Notes: a model not told the origin generated them from the letters alone. A stretch of 64,000 bases of DNA from JBQLZO01 sp052168315 (GCA_052168315.1 JBQLZO010000054.1:7247-71246), one strand, 5' to 3'. Positions 27,259 through 36,685 are shown, numbered from the stretch's first letter. Made by a program: numbers and translations.

Positions 27259-27270
27259 TTGGTGGATGGA

Positions 27271-28701
27271 TCAATCGGCGTGGGGTGTTGGAACGAGCTT
27301 GACGATCATGTCGGGCCCGTTCAGGACGATGTAGATCTGGCCGTCGGGGGCGAGTTTGACATCGCGGACCCGGCCTCGGTCGTAGACCAGTTCTTCCCGT
27401 TCGACGACCTGCCCGTTTCTGATCCGGAGGCGATCGACGGTCTCGCCGGCCAGGCCGCCGGCCAGCAGGTCGCCTTCCCACTTCGGGAACCGCTGGGCAT
27501 CGACGACGGCCAGCCCGCATGCGGCGATGGAGGGGGTCCACACGAAGACCGGCTGCGTGATCCCGGTATCTTCCGCAGGCCATGGCTGCCTGAACGGTGT
27601 TCCGTTGTAGTTGATACCGAATGAGACGGTGGGCCAGCCGTAGTTGGCGGCCTTCTCGACGAGATTGAGCTCATCCCCACCGCGTGGGCCGTGCTCGGTG
27701 ACCCAGAGGCGGCCTTCCAGATCCCGGACCATGCCCTGTGGGTTCCGGTGGCCGTAGGACCAGATGGTGGGGAGTGCATCGTCCCGATCCACGAATGGAT
27801 TGTCTTCGGGGATTCGGCCGTCGTGGAATACGCGGTGGACCTTTCCGTTGGGCATGCTGAGATCCTGGGCGCGGTCCATCAGGCCGCGTTCGCCGATGCA
27901 GACGAACAGGTGCTCGCCGGTCAAAACGAGCCTGCATCCGTAGTGGAGGGTGGTCCGGGTGTAGCTCTCAGGGGGTGCCTGGTAGATGGTCTGTTCGTCG
28001 GTCCAGCGATCGCCGACGATCCTTCCCCTGACCACTTTGGTCATGGATTCGCGTCCATCGGGATCCGAATATGCGAGGTAGACCCATCCGTTGTTTGCGT
28101 GGTCCGGATGGACGGCGACATCGAGGAGCCCTCCCTGTCCGCGTGCGGCGACGCGCGGGGTCCCGTTGATGGGTGTGGCGGCGCCATCGTCGGCGACAAG
28201 GAGGAGGCGGCCCGGGCGCTCGGTGATGAGCATGCGCCCATCGCTGAGCCATGCGACGGCCCAGGGAATGTCGAGTGTGCCGCGGTAGGCCGGTTCGATC
28301 GTGTAGTCGTGATGCTGGGTTCGGTACACGCCGGCGTCGTCGCGGGTGGGCGCCATGCCCTTGTCGCGCGCATCGCGGTGCTGGAGTTCGCGGATGTAGA
28401 CGACAAGCCCCCACATCTCGGCTTCGGTGAGCGCGGCGTCGTAAGCGGGCATTCCGTGGTCGGGCATGCCGTTCTTGATCGCGTCGAAGAACGCTTTGTC
28501 GGAGCCGTCGGTGATGATCTGCTCGGGATCGAGGAGTGAGGCGGCCATGCCACCCTGGCCGCGGTCGCCGTGGCAGCGGATGCATTGATCGGCCCAAAGA
28601 TCGCGGACGGTCTGTGCCGCGGTATTGGGCGTGGCATAGAACGCTGTGGCGGCTGCGGTGGCGAAGAATGTGAGAGCATGGCTCGCGCGGGCGTGGCGCA
28701 T
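27271..28701 (-). CDS. Cytochrome c domain fused to a PQQ-dependent sugar dehydrogenase
   Basis: The 476-residue product begins with a signal peptide ending near residue 30. A mono-haem cytochrome c domain follows, with CIRCH at 40-44 and a probable distal Met in NGMPDHGMPAY. From about residue 130 it is a six-bladed GSDH-type (YliI/Asd-like) PQQ sugar dehydrogenase, seen in IPWAVAWLSDGRMLITERPGR, GLLDVAVHP, GHRNPQGM and EHGPRGGDELN. It would oxidise an aldose in the periplasm and pass electrons to the attached haem. Start at 28701, just upstream of the signal peptide. It is adjacent to tRNA-Leu and the ABC exporter genes on the same strand, 68 bases away. Confidence 0.85.
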   Translation of the reverse strand: MRHARASHALTFFATAAATAFYATPNTAAQTVRDLWADQCIRCHGDRGQGGMAASLLDPEQIITDGSDKAFFDAIKNGMPDHGMPAYDAALTEAEMWGLVVYIRELQHRDARDKGMAPTRDDAGVYRTQHHDYTIEPAYRGTLDIPWAVAWLSDGRMLITERPGRLLLVADDGAATPINGTPRVAARGQGGLLDVAVHPDHANNGWVYLAYSDPDGRESMTKVVRGRIVGDRWTDEQTIYQAPPESYTRTTLHYGCRLVLTGEHLFVCIGERGLMDRAQDLSMPNGKVHRVFHDGRIPEDNPFVDRDDALPTIWSYGHRNPQGMVRDLEGRLWVTEHGPRGGDELNLVEKAANYGWPTVSFGINYNGTPFRQPWPAEDTGITQPVFVWTPSIAACGLAVVDAQRFPKWEGDLLAGGLAGETVDRLRIRNGQVVEREELVYDRGRVRDVKLAPDGQIYIVLNGPDMIVKLVPTPHAD

Positions 28702-28769
28702 TGGAGATGTGCTTCCTGTGTGGCGTGGTTCGTGAGTCTGAACATTGTAGATGCCGGCGGGGCGGCGGC

Positions 28770-31205
28770 TCAGAGGGAGCGGAGCAGGGCTCCGGGATCG
28801 ATCCGGAAGAAACGGGTGGTCACGATCGCCGCGAACGCGACCGAAACCGCGACGCCCACGGACGCGATGGCGAGCGTCGCGGCGACGCTGAGCGTCTGGT
28901 GGTCGTGGAGTTCGGGCATGAGCTCGCTGAGAATCCAGGGGCATACTGCGGTTCCGATCGGCACGCCGAGCATGGCGGCGGCCAGCGCCGGCGCGGCAGC
29001 GCGCCATGCGACGCGTGAACGGGGAAGCGCGAAGGCGATGAGCACGCGGAGTTCGTCGATCTCGGACAGGAGGCGGATCCGCGTTCGCCCGGCGGCGGCC
29101 AGGGCGGCCATCGAGATGGCGGCCGCCGCGGCTCCGAGGGTGATCCACGCGGCGATCCAGTAGATCCGGGCGCGTCGGTCGATGTGCTCGTCGAGCCAGA
29201 CGATCGGCGAGAGGGTGGCGTCGTCGATGGACTCGATCACAGCCCGACGGGCCGCTTCGGCGGCGGCGTCCCGGCGTAGATCGCGGTTCTCGGGGTGCCC
29301 ATCGAGCCTGAGCAGCAGCGACCATGCCGAACCCTCCCAGCCGATGGGCATGGGGAGCCAGATCTCTGGGCCGCCGGCATCGAATGCGTCGGGTGCGCCG
29401 GCGGTATCGGAGACGACGGCGCGGATGAGCGCTGGGATGGCCGCATCGCCGAGGGCGAGCGTCCGTGCGAGGGCCGCATCCGGGGATTCGAGCAGCGCAT
29501 CCGCGAGCGATTCCGAGATCCTGACCGGGAGCGCCGGGACCTCGGATGCTGAGAGTTTGAGCAACGCGCCGATGGTGGGCTCATCGAGTTCCTCCAGCGT
29601 GTTCACGCCAAGGATCTGAAGCGCTTCGGGAGTGACGCTGTGGAGGCGGGCGAGGACGGGAGTCGAATCGGGGCGCGGCCGTTGGCCGGGATCTGCAGAG
29701 CTTCGTGCCTCGATCGCTCGGAACTCGGGGCCGAGGATGGGAGCGTTGTCGGCGGCGGCGACCGCCCGAAAGATGCCGGTTGCCTGCACCTCCTGGAGCG
29801 TTTGGAGCACGATGCGCCACCGTTCGGAGTCGGCGGGGATGCGCCACCACGGGATGCCGACGCGGATCACGCCGACTCCGCGGAGATCCATTCCGACCGG
29901 CGGTCGGTTCGCGAGCGCCGCCTGGTTGGTGAGTGCGATGGCGATGCCGAGGATCGCGGTGGCGATGGCCGACAGCGCGAGCACACCGAGGCTTGCGGTG
30001 AGCCGCGCCGGCGCAGCGCGTTCAGGGGGGAGTCCTCGGATGCACCACGCGGGGTGAGCGCGCAGGATTGTCGGGATCGGGATGAGCGTGAGGGCGGCGA
30101 CGCAGACCATCGCAGCGCTGGCGACCGTGGACCAGGGCACGCTTTGTATGGCGATGCCGGTGCCGCCGGGGATGGTGCCGGTGATCCGCGCACCGGCTGC
30201 GTCGATGACCCACCAGGACGCGAGCATGCCGAAGGCGGTGGCGGTGGTGGTAGCGATGGCGGCTTTGTGGGCGACTGCGCGGACCAGCTCCGAGCGTGTG
30301 CTCCCGAGTGCCAAGCGCAGGGCGAGTTCCTCGCGTCTTCCGACGATCGCCGAGAGCCAGAGCAGTGACGCGGCAGTGAGCGATGCCAAGAAGATCAACA
30401 CAGCACCGAGTGCGGTGGCGCGGAGGGAGCGCTGCACGCGCGATCCGAGCACCACATCGACGAGCGGAACGATGAGTCGATCGCTGGATCCGGCTGGCGT
30501 GAGCGCGGGCGGTTCGATGCTCGTGATGCCTGTGAGCAGTGGGGCGTCCAGCAGCGGATCGTCGGGCGTGAGGCGCTTGAATTCCGCGGGATCGAAGGTC
30601 GCCCATGCATCGACGCCTATGAAAGCCTCGCCCGGCGGATCGGGGAGCACTCCGACGATCCGGACCTGATCGGCGTTGAGCGTGGCGGGCCGGTCGATTG
30701 CATCAGCGGGATCGGTGAACAACCGCGCCGCGGTGCTCCGCGCGAGCGCGATCTCGGCGATGAGGCCTGGTCGGGACGGATCGCTCGGGGCGGGGAGTCG
30801 TCCGGCGATGGGATCGGTCAGGGCGAGCAAATCGAGAACGCCCGGTGTGGCGCGCCACACCGCGATCCGATGGGCGCCGGAGTCCGTGAAGAGGGTGGAC
30901 TCGATCTGTTCGACGGCCTCCAGGGTTCCGAACACGGGATCCTGGCGCCATGCGAAGAGTTCTGCGGGCGAGAAGGGGGCGGGTTCGTCGATCGCATCGA
31001 TGCTCGCTTCGAGGTCGATCGGGCGCTTTCCGACGATGGACAGCGAGCGGTGCTCGGGCGCCACGGCTGCGCTCGGGATTCCCTCGCGAGCGGCGCCCGC
31101 GCAGATGAGCGAGGCGATTCCTGTGGCGATGCAGAGCACTGCTCCGGCGTGCCCGGTGCGCGAATCGGTGCGGGCGCCGTTGATGGATCGGATCGAGCCG
31201 ATCAT
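28770..31205 (-). CDS. FtsX/MacB-type ABC transporter permease (large, duplicated)
   Basis: The 811-residue protein has an N-terminal membrane helix (about 20-42), a large extracytoplasmic domain, three or four helices between about 265 and 400, a second soluble domain and further helices from about 690 to the C-terminus. REELALRLALGSTRSELVRAV and the DPGALLRSL ending fit the FtsX-type permease family; the double layout is like the ADOP-type permeases. With the ATPase gene just upstream (its start overlaps that stop by four bases, ATGA) it forms an exporter or lipoprotein-release type transporter. No MacA-like adaptor is nearby and the substrate is unknown. Confidence 0.75.
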   Translation of the reverse strand: MIGSIRSINGARTDSRTGHAGAVLCIATGIASLICAGAAREGIPSAAVAPEHRSLSIVGKRPIDLEASIDAIDEPAPFSPAELFAWRQDPVFGTLEAVEQIESTLFTDSGAHRIAVWRATPGVLDLLALTDPIAGRLPAPSDPSRPGLIAEIALARSTAARLFTDPADAIDRPATLNADQVRIVGVLPDPPGEAFIGVDAWATFDPAEFKRLTPDDPLLDAPLLTGITSIEPPALTPAGSSDRLIVPLVDVVLGSRVQRSLRATALGAVLIFLASLTAASLLWLSAIVGRREELALRLALGSTRSELVRAVAHKAAIATTTATAFGMLASWWVIDAAGARITGTIPGGTGIAIQSVPWSTVASAAMVCVAALTLIPIPTILRAHPAWCIRGLPPERAAPARLTASLGVLALSAIATAILGIAIALTNQAALANRPPVGMDLRGVGVIRVGIPWWRIPADSERWRIVLQTLQEVQATGIFRAVAAADNAPILGPEFRAIEARSSADPGQRPRPDSTPVLARLHSVTPEALQILGVNTLEELDEPTIGALLKLSASEVPALPVRISESLADALLESPDAALARTLALGDAAIPALIRAVVSDTAGAPDAFDAGGPEIWLPMPIGWEGSAWSLLLRLDGHPENRDLRRDAAAEAARRAVIESIDDATLSPIVWLDEHIDRRARIYWIAAWITLGAAAAAISMAALAAAGRTRIRLLSEIDELRVLIAFALPRSRVAWRAAAPALAAAMLGVPIGTAVCPWILSELMPELHDHQTLSVAATLAIASVGVAVSVAFAAIVTTRFFRIDPGALLRSL

Positions 31206-31969
31206 GCGATGCGCTCGTCGCGGCGCTCGGCGATGATCCGTCCATCCAGCATCTCGATGGCCCACGGTGCCCGGGCTGCGATGCGTGGGTCGTGGGTGAC
31301 GAGCACGACGCTTGTCCCTTCGTCGTAGAGCGAGGAGAGAAGGGTGAGGATCGCTTCGCCCGCCCGGGAGTCGAGATTGCCCGTCGGCTCATCGGCGAGC
31401 AGCAACTTCGGTTTGACAGCGATGGCGCGGGCGATGGCGACGCGTTGCTGCTGCCCGCCGGAAAGCTCTGCGGGGTGGTGGTCTCGTCGTCCTGTGAGTT
31501 CGACTCTCTCGAGCACACGCTCGATGGTCTGGCGTCGCTGGGTTCGGGAGAGCCCTCGCCCGGTGAGCGCGAGGGCGATGTTGTCATGGACGGTCAGGCG
31601 TGGGGCAAGGTGTATGGACTGGAACACGAATCCGATGGCATGGCGCCGGATCGCCGCCCGGGCGCGCTCGCGAAGTTCGGTGGTGTCCGTGGCTCCAAAG
31701 ACCACGCATCCTCGGGTCGGACGGTCGAGGAGCCCCATCAATGAGAGCAGAGTGGACTTCCCGGAGCCAGAGGGGCCGGTGATGGCCAGCCAATCGCCCT
31801 GACGCACCCGGAGCGACACGCCGGAGACCGCCCAGGATTCGATCGAGCCGGCTCTGAAGCTCTTCGACGCTTCGCGGAGTTCAACCAGCGTCGGGCGGTG
31901 GGCCGGCTGAGGCGACGCGGCGTCGGGTGGCGAGGCTGCGGGCTGGGTTGTTTCGGGTGGAGGGTGCAT
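31202..31969 (-). CDS. ABC transporter ATP-binding protein (MacB/LolD-type)
   Basis: The 255-residue ATPase has Walker A GPSGSGKST, the Q-loop in FVFQSIHLAPRLTVHDNIAL, the signature LSGGQQQRVAIARAI, Walker B LLLADEPTGNLD and the H-loop LVTHDP. GNLDS after the Walker B marks the MacB/LolD/FtsE subfamily. It drives the large permease encoded directly downstream (4-bp overlap). The first 27 residues are Pro-rich and disordered; the start at 31969 lacks a clear Shine-Dalgarno, so a later start is possible. Confidence 0.9.
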   Translation of the reverse strand: MHPPPETTQPAASPPDAASPQPAHRPTLVELREASKSFRAGSIESWAVSGVSLRVRQGDWLAITGPSGSGKSTLLSLMGLLDRPTRGCVVFGATDTTELRERARAAIRRHAIGFVFQSIHLAPRLTVHDNIALALTGRGLSRTQRRQTIERVLERVELTGRRDHHPAELSGGQQQRVAIARAIAVKPKLLLADEPTGNLDSRAGEAILTLLSSLYDEGTSVVLVTHDPRIAARAPWAIEMLDGRIIAERRDERIA

Positions 31970-32340
31970 CCCGGGATGATGATGACTGGATGAGCGGTGG
32001 ACCGCAGGGGCGAGAATCACGATTCGCCGGAGACGGTCGAGGAGGTGGGGAATCGGCGAACCTGGTGCGCCAAATGTCCCGGAAGTGGGAATTCGATCAG
32101 GGAAATCCCTTGCCGCGCCTGATGCGAAGGGGGATTTGGGAGCCGGGGACCCGCGGAGGCGACGGGTTCTGAGCAACCGAACGCCCGTTCTCGCCAACAG
32201 ATATGAGCGAGGCATGACTTTCGCGCGCTCCGGGCGTTCGGGTCAAGCAGGGATTGTTCCAGGCAGGAGCTTGCGGCGGGCGAGTGTGATGCACTTGTGT
32301 TGCAGTGAGCTTCGCGACGGGACCACGGAGGGCAGGATCG
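31970..32340. other. Divergent intergenic region, 371 bp, with inverted repeat
   Basis: It separates the ABC operon (minus) from the NtrC-type regulator (plus). The notable element is the spaced inverted repeat at 32177-32241, listed separately. I find no clear sigma-70 or sigma-54 promoter. Confidence 0.45.
32177..32241. repeat. Spaced 11-bp perfect inverted repeat upstream of the regulator gene
   Basis: CCGAACGCCCG at 32177-32187 and its exact complement at 32231-32241 are separated by 43 bases. They stand 100 bases before the regulator gene start. The two arms are 54 bp apart centre to centre, which is close to five helical turns, so a pair of operator half-sites for autoregulation is possible; a long-range stem is the alternative. 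Confidence 0.55.
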
Positions 32341-33738
32341 ATGCAGCGCAAAGCCGCGCGCCGGCGGATTCTCGTCGCGGATGATCAGGCGGATGTTCGG
32401 ACCGCACTCCGGATGCTCCTCAAGGAGGAGGGGTATTCGGTGGATGAGGCCGATTCCCCCGGGGGTGTGCTGGAAGCGATGGCGGGGGCGCCGTTCGACC
32501 TGGTCCTGTTGGACCTCAATTACACCCGTGACACGACCTCCGGGCGCGAGGGGCTCGAACTGCTGGATCGGATCCGCCAGATGGACGACCAGTTGCCCGT
32601 GGTGGTCCTGACAGGATTCGGGACGGTGGAACTGGCGGTTGATGCGATGCGCGGCGGGGCCCGCGACTTCGTCCAGAAGCCGTGGGACAACGATCGCCTG
32701 CTCGCGACGGTTCGTACGCAGATCGAACTCGTGTCGGCGGTGCGGCGTGGGCAGCGTCTCGAGCAGGAGAACCGGCTGCTGCGGAGCGCTCCCGAGGTCC
32801 GCTTTATCGCCCGCGCGCGGACGATGCAATCTGTGGTCGAAGCGATCGATCGCGTGGCGGAGACGGATGCGAGCGTGCTGATCACCGGGGAGCATGGGGT
32901 CGGCAAGGATGTGGTGGCCGGGGAGATCCACCGTCGATCGCCCCGGCACGAGCGATCGTTCGTTTCGATCAACCTCGCGGCGCTCCCGGAGCACAGCGCG
33001 GATTCCGAGTTGTTCGGGCATGTCCGGGGGGCGTTCCCGGAGGCGTTTGAGGATCGGGTCGGGCGGCTGGAACTCGCGGAGGGCGGCACGCTGTTCCTGT
33101 CTGAGATGTGTGGCGCGAGCGATGCGGTGCAGCAGAAGCTGATGCGATTCGCCGAGTCCGGTCGGGTCGAGCGCGTGGGCTCCTCGCGTGTGCGGGAGAT
33201 CAACGCCCGCCTGATCGCCGCGACGAACGCGGACCCACGAGCCGAGATCGAGGCCGGGCGGCTGCGTGCGGACTTCCTGTATCGCGTGAACACGATCGAG
33301 ATCAGGATCCCTCCGCTGCGCGAGCGCCGCGATGACATCCTGCCGCTGGCCCACTCGGCGCTGGAGCGATTCTCTTCGCGGTATCGCAAGTCGCTTTCCG
33401 GCTTTGATGCGGACGCCGAGCGGCTGCTGCTCGAGCATCGGTGGCCCGGGAATGTCCGTGAGTTGGTGCACGCGGTGGAGCGCGGCGTGATTCGTGCCGA
33501 GGGCGATTCGGTGGGTGTCGTGGATCTTGGGATCCGGCGCGAGATGGAAGAGATGGCGAACATCGAACAGATGTCGCTGGACGAGGCGGAGGCGTACTTG
33601 ATCAAGCGTGCGCTGGCACGCTGCAACGGCCAGGTGAATCTCGCGGCGCGCGAGCTGGGGCTTTCGCGTTCCGGGCTGTATCGCCGGCTGGAGAAGTTCG
33701 GGATCGTGCGGGAGGAGATCCTGGCCGGTCGCGCGTGA
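32341..33738 (+). CDS. NtrC-type response regulator with a divergent AAA+ domain
   Basis: The 465-residue protein has a receiver domain (1-125) with a phosphorylatable Asp58, conserved Thr91 and Lys113, an AAA+ domain (about 155-395) and a Fis-type helix-turn-helix (about 420-462, ARELGLSRSGLYRRLEKFGI). Two features of a working sigma-54 activator are altered: the GAFTGA loop reads GAFPEA (230-235) and the Walker B motif reads LFLSE, with Ser254 in place of the Asp. Walker A is present as GEHGVGKD (183-190) and the arginine-finger region as LRADFLYRV. It may therefore regulate without opening sigma-54 promoters. No histidine kinase is adjacent. Start at 32341, preceded by a modest purine-rich site. 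Confidence 0.85.
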   Translation: MQRKAARRRILVADDQADVRTALRMLLKEEGYSVDEADSPGGVLEAMAGAPFDLVLLDLNYTRDTTSGREGLELLDRIRQMDDQLPVVVLTGFGTVELAVDAMRGGARDFVQKPWDNDRLLATVRTQIELVSAVRRGQRLEQENRLLRSAPEVRFIARARTMQSVVEAIDRVAETDASVLITGEHGVGKDVVAGEIHRRSPRHERSFVSINLAALPEHSADSELFGHVRGAFPEAFEDRVGRLELAEGGTLFLSEMCGASDAVQQKLMRFAESGRVERVGSSRVREINARLIAATNADPRAEIEAGRLRADFLYRVNTIEIRIPPLRERRDDILPLAHSALERFSSRYRKSLSGFDADAERLLLEHRWPGNVRELVHAVERGVIRAEGDSVGVVDLGIRREMEEMANIEQMSLDEAEAYLIKRALARCNGQVNLAARELGLSRSGLYRRLEKFGIVREEILAGRA

Positions 33739-33784
33739 GCCGTCCGCTGACGGCCCTCATCGAATCGAACATGGGAGGGGTGGG

Positions 33785-34843
33785 TCAGAACAGCGAATCT
33801 GTGGCCTGGCCGGCGTCGTCGTCCGCTCCCGGCGGTGTCGATGCGGGTATCGGTATGCCGAGGTGCCGGCCGGCGGCGGGGGTGAGCTGGCGTCCCCGCC
33901 GGGTGCGGGCGAGGTGCCCGATCTGCAGGAGGTAGGGCTCGACGACATCCTCGAGCGTTCCCGAATCCTCGCCCATCGTGGCGGCGATCGCCTCAAGCCC
34001 GACCGGTCCGCCTTCGTAGGTGGTGGCGATGATGGTCAGGTACTTGCGGTCGATCTCATCAAGCCCGAGTTCATCGACGCCTTCGAGGGCCAGCGCCTCC
34101 GCCACGGAGCGGTCGGTGATGGTTCCGGCGCTGCGGACCTGCGCGTAGTCGCGGACCCTGCGCAGGAGCCGGTTGGCGATTCGTGGCGTGCCGCGGCTGC
34201 GCTCGGCGATTGCGGCCAGCGATGGGCGGTCGGCCCGCACGCTCAGCAGCGCAGCGCTGCGCTCGAGGATCGTGAGCAGATCATCGACGGGGTAGAACCG
34301 GAGGTGGTGGGTGAGCCCGAAGCGCGAACGGAGCGGCGAGGAGAGCATGCCGGCGCGGGTGGTCGCGCCGACGAGGGTGAAGGGCTTGAGGGTGATGGTG
34401 ATGGCCTTGGCGGACATGCCGGAATCGACGGTGACATCGATGCGCCCGTCTTCCATGGCGGGGTAGATGAATTCTTCCACGGCGGCGGGGAGCCGGTGGA
34501 TCTCATCGATGAACAGGACATCGTGGGGCTGGAGGCGCGTCAGCGCGCCGACGAGGTCGGCGGCTTTGGTCAGTGCCGCGCCGGAGGCGACATGGACGGC
34601 CGAGCCCATCTCCGCGGCCACGACATGGGCGAGCGTGGTCTTGCCGAGCCCGGGCGGGCCGTGGAGCAGGAGGTGGTCGAGGGGCTCGCCCCTGCCCTTG
34701 GCGGCCTCGATCGTGATGCGGAGGCGTTCGACGAGTTCGCGCTGCCCGATGTACTCGCTGAGGTTTGTCGGCCTGAGGGCGGCGACGGCCCGATCCTCGG
34801 CGGGGTTGTGGCTGGTCGGGCTGATCCATCGTTCGGTGGCCAT
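33785..34843 (-). CDS. ruvB: Holliday junction branch-migration helicase RuvB
   Basis: RuvB is the AAA+ motor that, with RuvA, moves Holliday junctions during recombination and repair. The 352-residue protein is typical: LRPTNLSEYIGQRELVERL at the N-terminus, Walker A GPPGLGKTT, Walker B LFIDEIHRLP, sensor 1 LVGATTRAGML, the arginine finger region SRFGLT, and the C-terminal winged helix GLDEIDRKYL. I choose ATG 34843 (MATERWIS), just before the conserved core; the longer frame adds a Pro-rich stretch with no homology. ruvA and ruvC are not in this window. Confidence 0.96.
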   Translation of the reverse strand: MATERWISPTSHNPAEDRAVAALRPTNLSEYIGQRELVERLRITIEAAKGRGEPLDHLLLHGPPGLGKTTLAHVVAAEMGSAVHVASGAALTKAADLVGALTRLQPHDVLFIDEIHRLPAAVEEFIYPAMEDGRIDVTVDSGMSAKAITITLKPFTLVGATTRAGMLSSPLRSRFGLTHHLRFYPVDDLLTILERSAALLSVRADRPSLAAIAERSRGTPRIANRLLRRVRDYAQVRSAGTITDRSVAEALALEGVDELGLDEIDRKYLTIIATTYEGGPVGLEAIAATMGEDSGTLEDVVEPYLLQIGHLARTRRGRQLTPAAGRHLGIPIPASTPPGADDDAGQATDSLF

Positions 34844-35074
34844 CAGGGTGGAGTCTATCGGTGGCGGTGGGTGGCTGGCGGTCCGGGGAGGTTGCGGCGG
34901 TGGGTTGGGCCTATGGTCTGGGCCCGGTTTTTGCGGGGCGGGGATGGGGTTCGTGGGCAGGTCAGTGGCTTGGGGGGGCGGATCTGGCCGTTGTTGCCCA
35001 TTTCCCCACGCGATGCGCGTGCGATTGCTTCTGGCGGGCATCGGCCCGTCATCCTTCGAGCCCCGAGGTCTGGC

Positions 35075-35905
35075 ATGGAATGGAGCTGGCGGCTGCTGCG
35101 ACACGGCGAGTTCCGGCTGGATGCCGGATCGATGTTCGGGATCATCCCGCGCGTGGTGTGGACGCGGTGGCTGACGCCCGACGATCGCAACCGGATGCCG
35201 CTGCAGCAGAACTCACTGCTGCTGGAATCGAACGGGAAGCTCGTGCTGATCGAGGCGGGCGTGGGTGACAAGTTCGGCGCCAAGGAGCGCGACATCTACA
35301 CGCTGGAAGATCGGGCGGCCCACGATTCGCTGCACGAGGCGGGGTGCGATGCGGCGGACATCGACGCGGTGATCCTGAGCCACCTCCACTTCGATCACGC
35401 GGGGGGGATCACGCGGCGATCCGAGGGGAACGGGCCGGCGCTGACCTTTCCGAACGCGGAGATCATCGTGCAGCGGCGTGAGTGGGAGGATGCGATCGCG
35501 AACAAGTCGACGATGCACAAGACCTATCTGCGTGACCATCTGACGCCGGAGGTGGCCGAGCGCGTCCGACTGATCGATGGAGAGGCCGAGGTCCTTCCCG
35601 GGATCAGCGTCGTGCCGATGCCGGGGCACACTTGGGGGCAGCAGGCCGTGGTGTTTCGTGAGCCGGGGGGAAGTTCCCACTGCTTCGTTCCCGATGTGAT
35701 GCCGACGCGATACCACGGGCGGGCGACCTCGAACCTTGCGTACGATGTCGAGCCTTACACATCGATGCTCTCCCGGATCGCGTTGTTCGAGCGTGCGGCG
35801 AAGGAGAACTGGCTGCTGACGCTCGTGCACGAGCATGGATCGCCGCACTTCCGGGCGTCGCTGGATGCGTCGAACGGGGGCGAGTGGACGCTGGTGGACG
35901 CGTGA
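35075..35905 (+). CDS. Metallo-beta-lactamase-fold hydrolase
   Basis: The 276-residue protein has the metal-binding motif SHLHFDHAGG, the later histidine in MPGHTWGQQ, an aspartate in the VPDVMPT segment and a final histidine near the C-terminus, all as in MBL-fold hydrolases. The N-terminus (VWTRWLTPDDRNRMPLQQNSLLLE) is typical of the lactonase / AttM-like and ribonuclease-like branch; the exact substrate is not evident. I place the start at ATG 35075, with GAGG a few bases upstream; the open frame extends far upstream but antisense to ruvB. Confidence 0.85.
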   Translation: MEWSWRLLRHGEFRLDAGSMFGIIPRVVWTRWLTPDDRNRMPLQQNSLLLESNGKLVLIEAGVGDKFGAKERDIYTLEDRAAHDSLHEAGCDAADIDAVILSHLHFDHAGGITRRSEGNGPALTFPNAEIIVQRREWEDAIANKSTMHKTYLRDHLTPEVAERVRLIDGEAEVLPGISVVPMPGHTWGQQAVVFREPGGSSHCFVPDVMPTRYHGRATSNLAYDVEPYTSMLSRIALFERAAKENWLLTLVHEHGSPHFRASLDASNGGEWTLVDA

Positions 35906-35998
35906 GCCGGGGCATGAAGCGTCCGGACTTCGCCTACGATCGTGGGTGTGGGCCCGCGCGGGTCCGCGGAATGGGGTATCCGGTCCCAGGAGGGCCTC

Positions 35999-36685
35999 GT
36001 GAGCCGGGTTGCGGATCAGGAATCCAGTGCCGGAACCTCGGCCGCGGCCGATCCCGCGGATCCATTGGTTGCCGGTGAGGGAGGCGTGAGCGTGGAAGAC
36101 AGCTCGCCAAGCGGCCAGGGCGGGACAGTCGCCTTCAAGGCGCCCAAGCGTTCGCTCTTTGACAGGCTTGAGGGGTTCGTTTCCCGCCTGTCGACCAAGA
36201 ACAACTTCTGGCACCGGGTGTGCTCGCTGATCTGGCTGCCGTTCGCGTTCCGCTCGGGCATCCAGATGACCTCAGCGAACGATACTTTCACCTGCGTGCT
36301 TCCGTTCCGGCGTTTCAATCGCAACTGGTACAATGCGATGGCGGGCGCAGCGCTGCTGGGCAACGCCGAGATCGCGGGTGGTATGTACATCTTCAAGAAG
36401 GCGGGGAAGGATTACACCGTTGTGTGCAAGGAGCTGCAGTATCGGTTCCTGCGGCCGTGCTTCGGGCCTGCGGTGTACAAGGTTGTGGAGAACCCGGAAC
36501 TCGACCGCTTGATCGCCGATGGGGGAGAGTTCAACATCACCACGACGATGAACATCTACCAGCCCCCCGCGACGCCGGGCGAGCGTGAGAAGCGCGTTGG
36601 GCGATCGGTCGCGACATTTCATGTGACGCCGAAGTTGCACCACAAGGCTCGGAAGGCCGAGGGGCGGCCAACGGCGGTGCGGTGA
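35999..36685 (+). CDS. DUF4442 hotdog-fold protein
   Basis: The 228-residue product from GTG 35999 (AGGAGG at 35989-35994) has an N-terminal disordered tail of about 45 residues and a core of about 160 residues containing PFRRFNRNWYNAMAGAALLGNAEIAGG, which matches the DUF4442 hotdog family, related to PaaI-type thioesterases. A role in acyl-CoA or lipid turnover is possible; no substrate is known. The longer in-frame start at 35942 is possible but has a weaker ribosome site. Confidence 0.75.
   Translation: MSRVADQESSAGTSAAADPADPLVAGEGGVSVEDSSPSGQGGTVAFKAPKRSLFDRLEGFVSRLSTKNNFWHRVCSLIWLPFAFRSGIQMTSANDTFTCVLPFRRFNRNWYNAMAGAALLGNAEIAGGMYIFKKAGKDYTVVCKELQYRFLRPCFGPAVYKVVENPELDRLIADGGEFNITTTMNIYQPPATPGEREKRVGRSVATFHVTPKLHHKARKAEGRPTAVR

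Noticed and set aside
32262..32274. A sigma-54-like GG...GC promoter before the regulator gene
   Set aside because: The spacing between GG and GC is 9 instead of 10 bases and flanking consensus bases are missing.
33863..35074. Upstream extension of the metallo-beta-lactamase-fold gene
   Set aside because: The extension is antisense to ruvB; the true start with a Shine-Dalgarno is at 35075.
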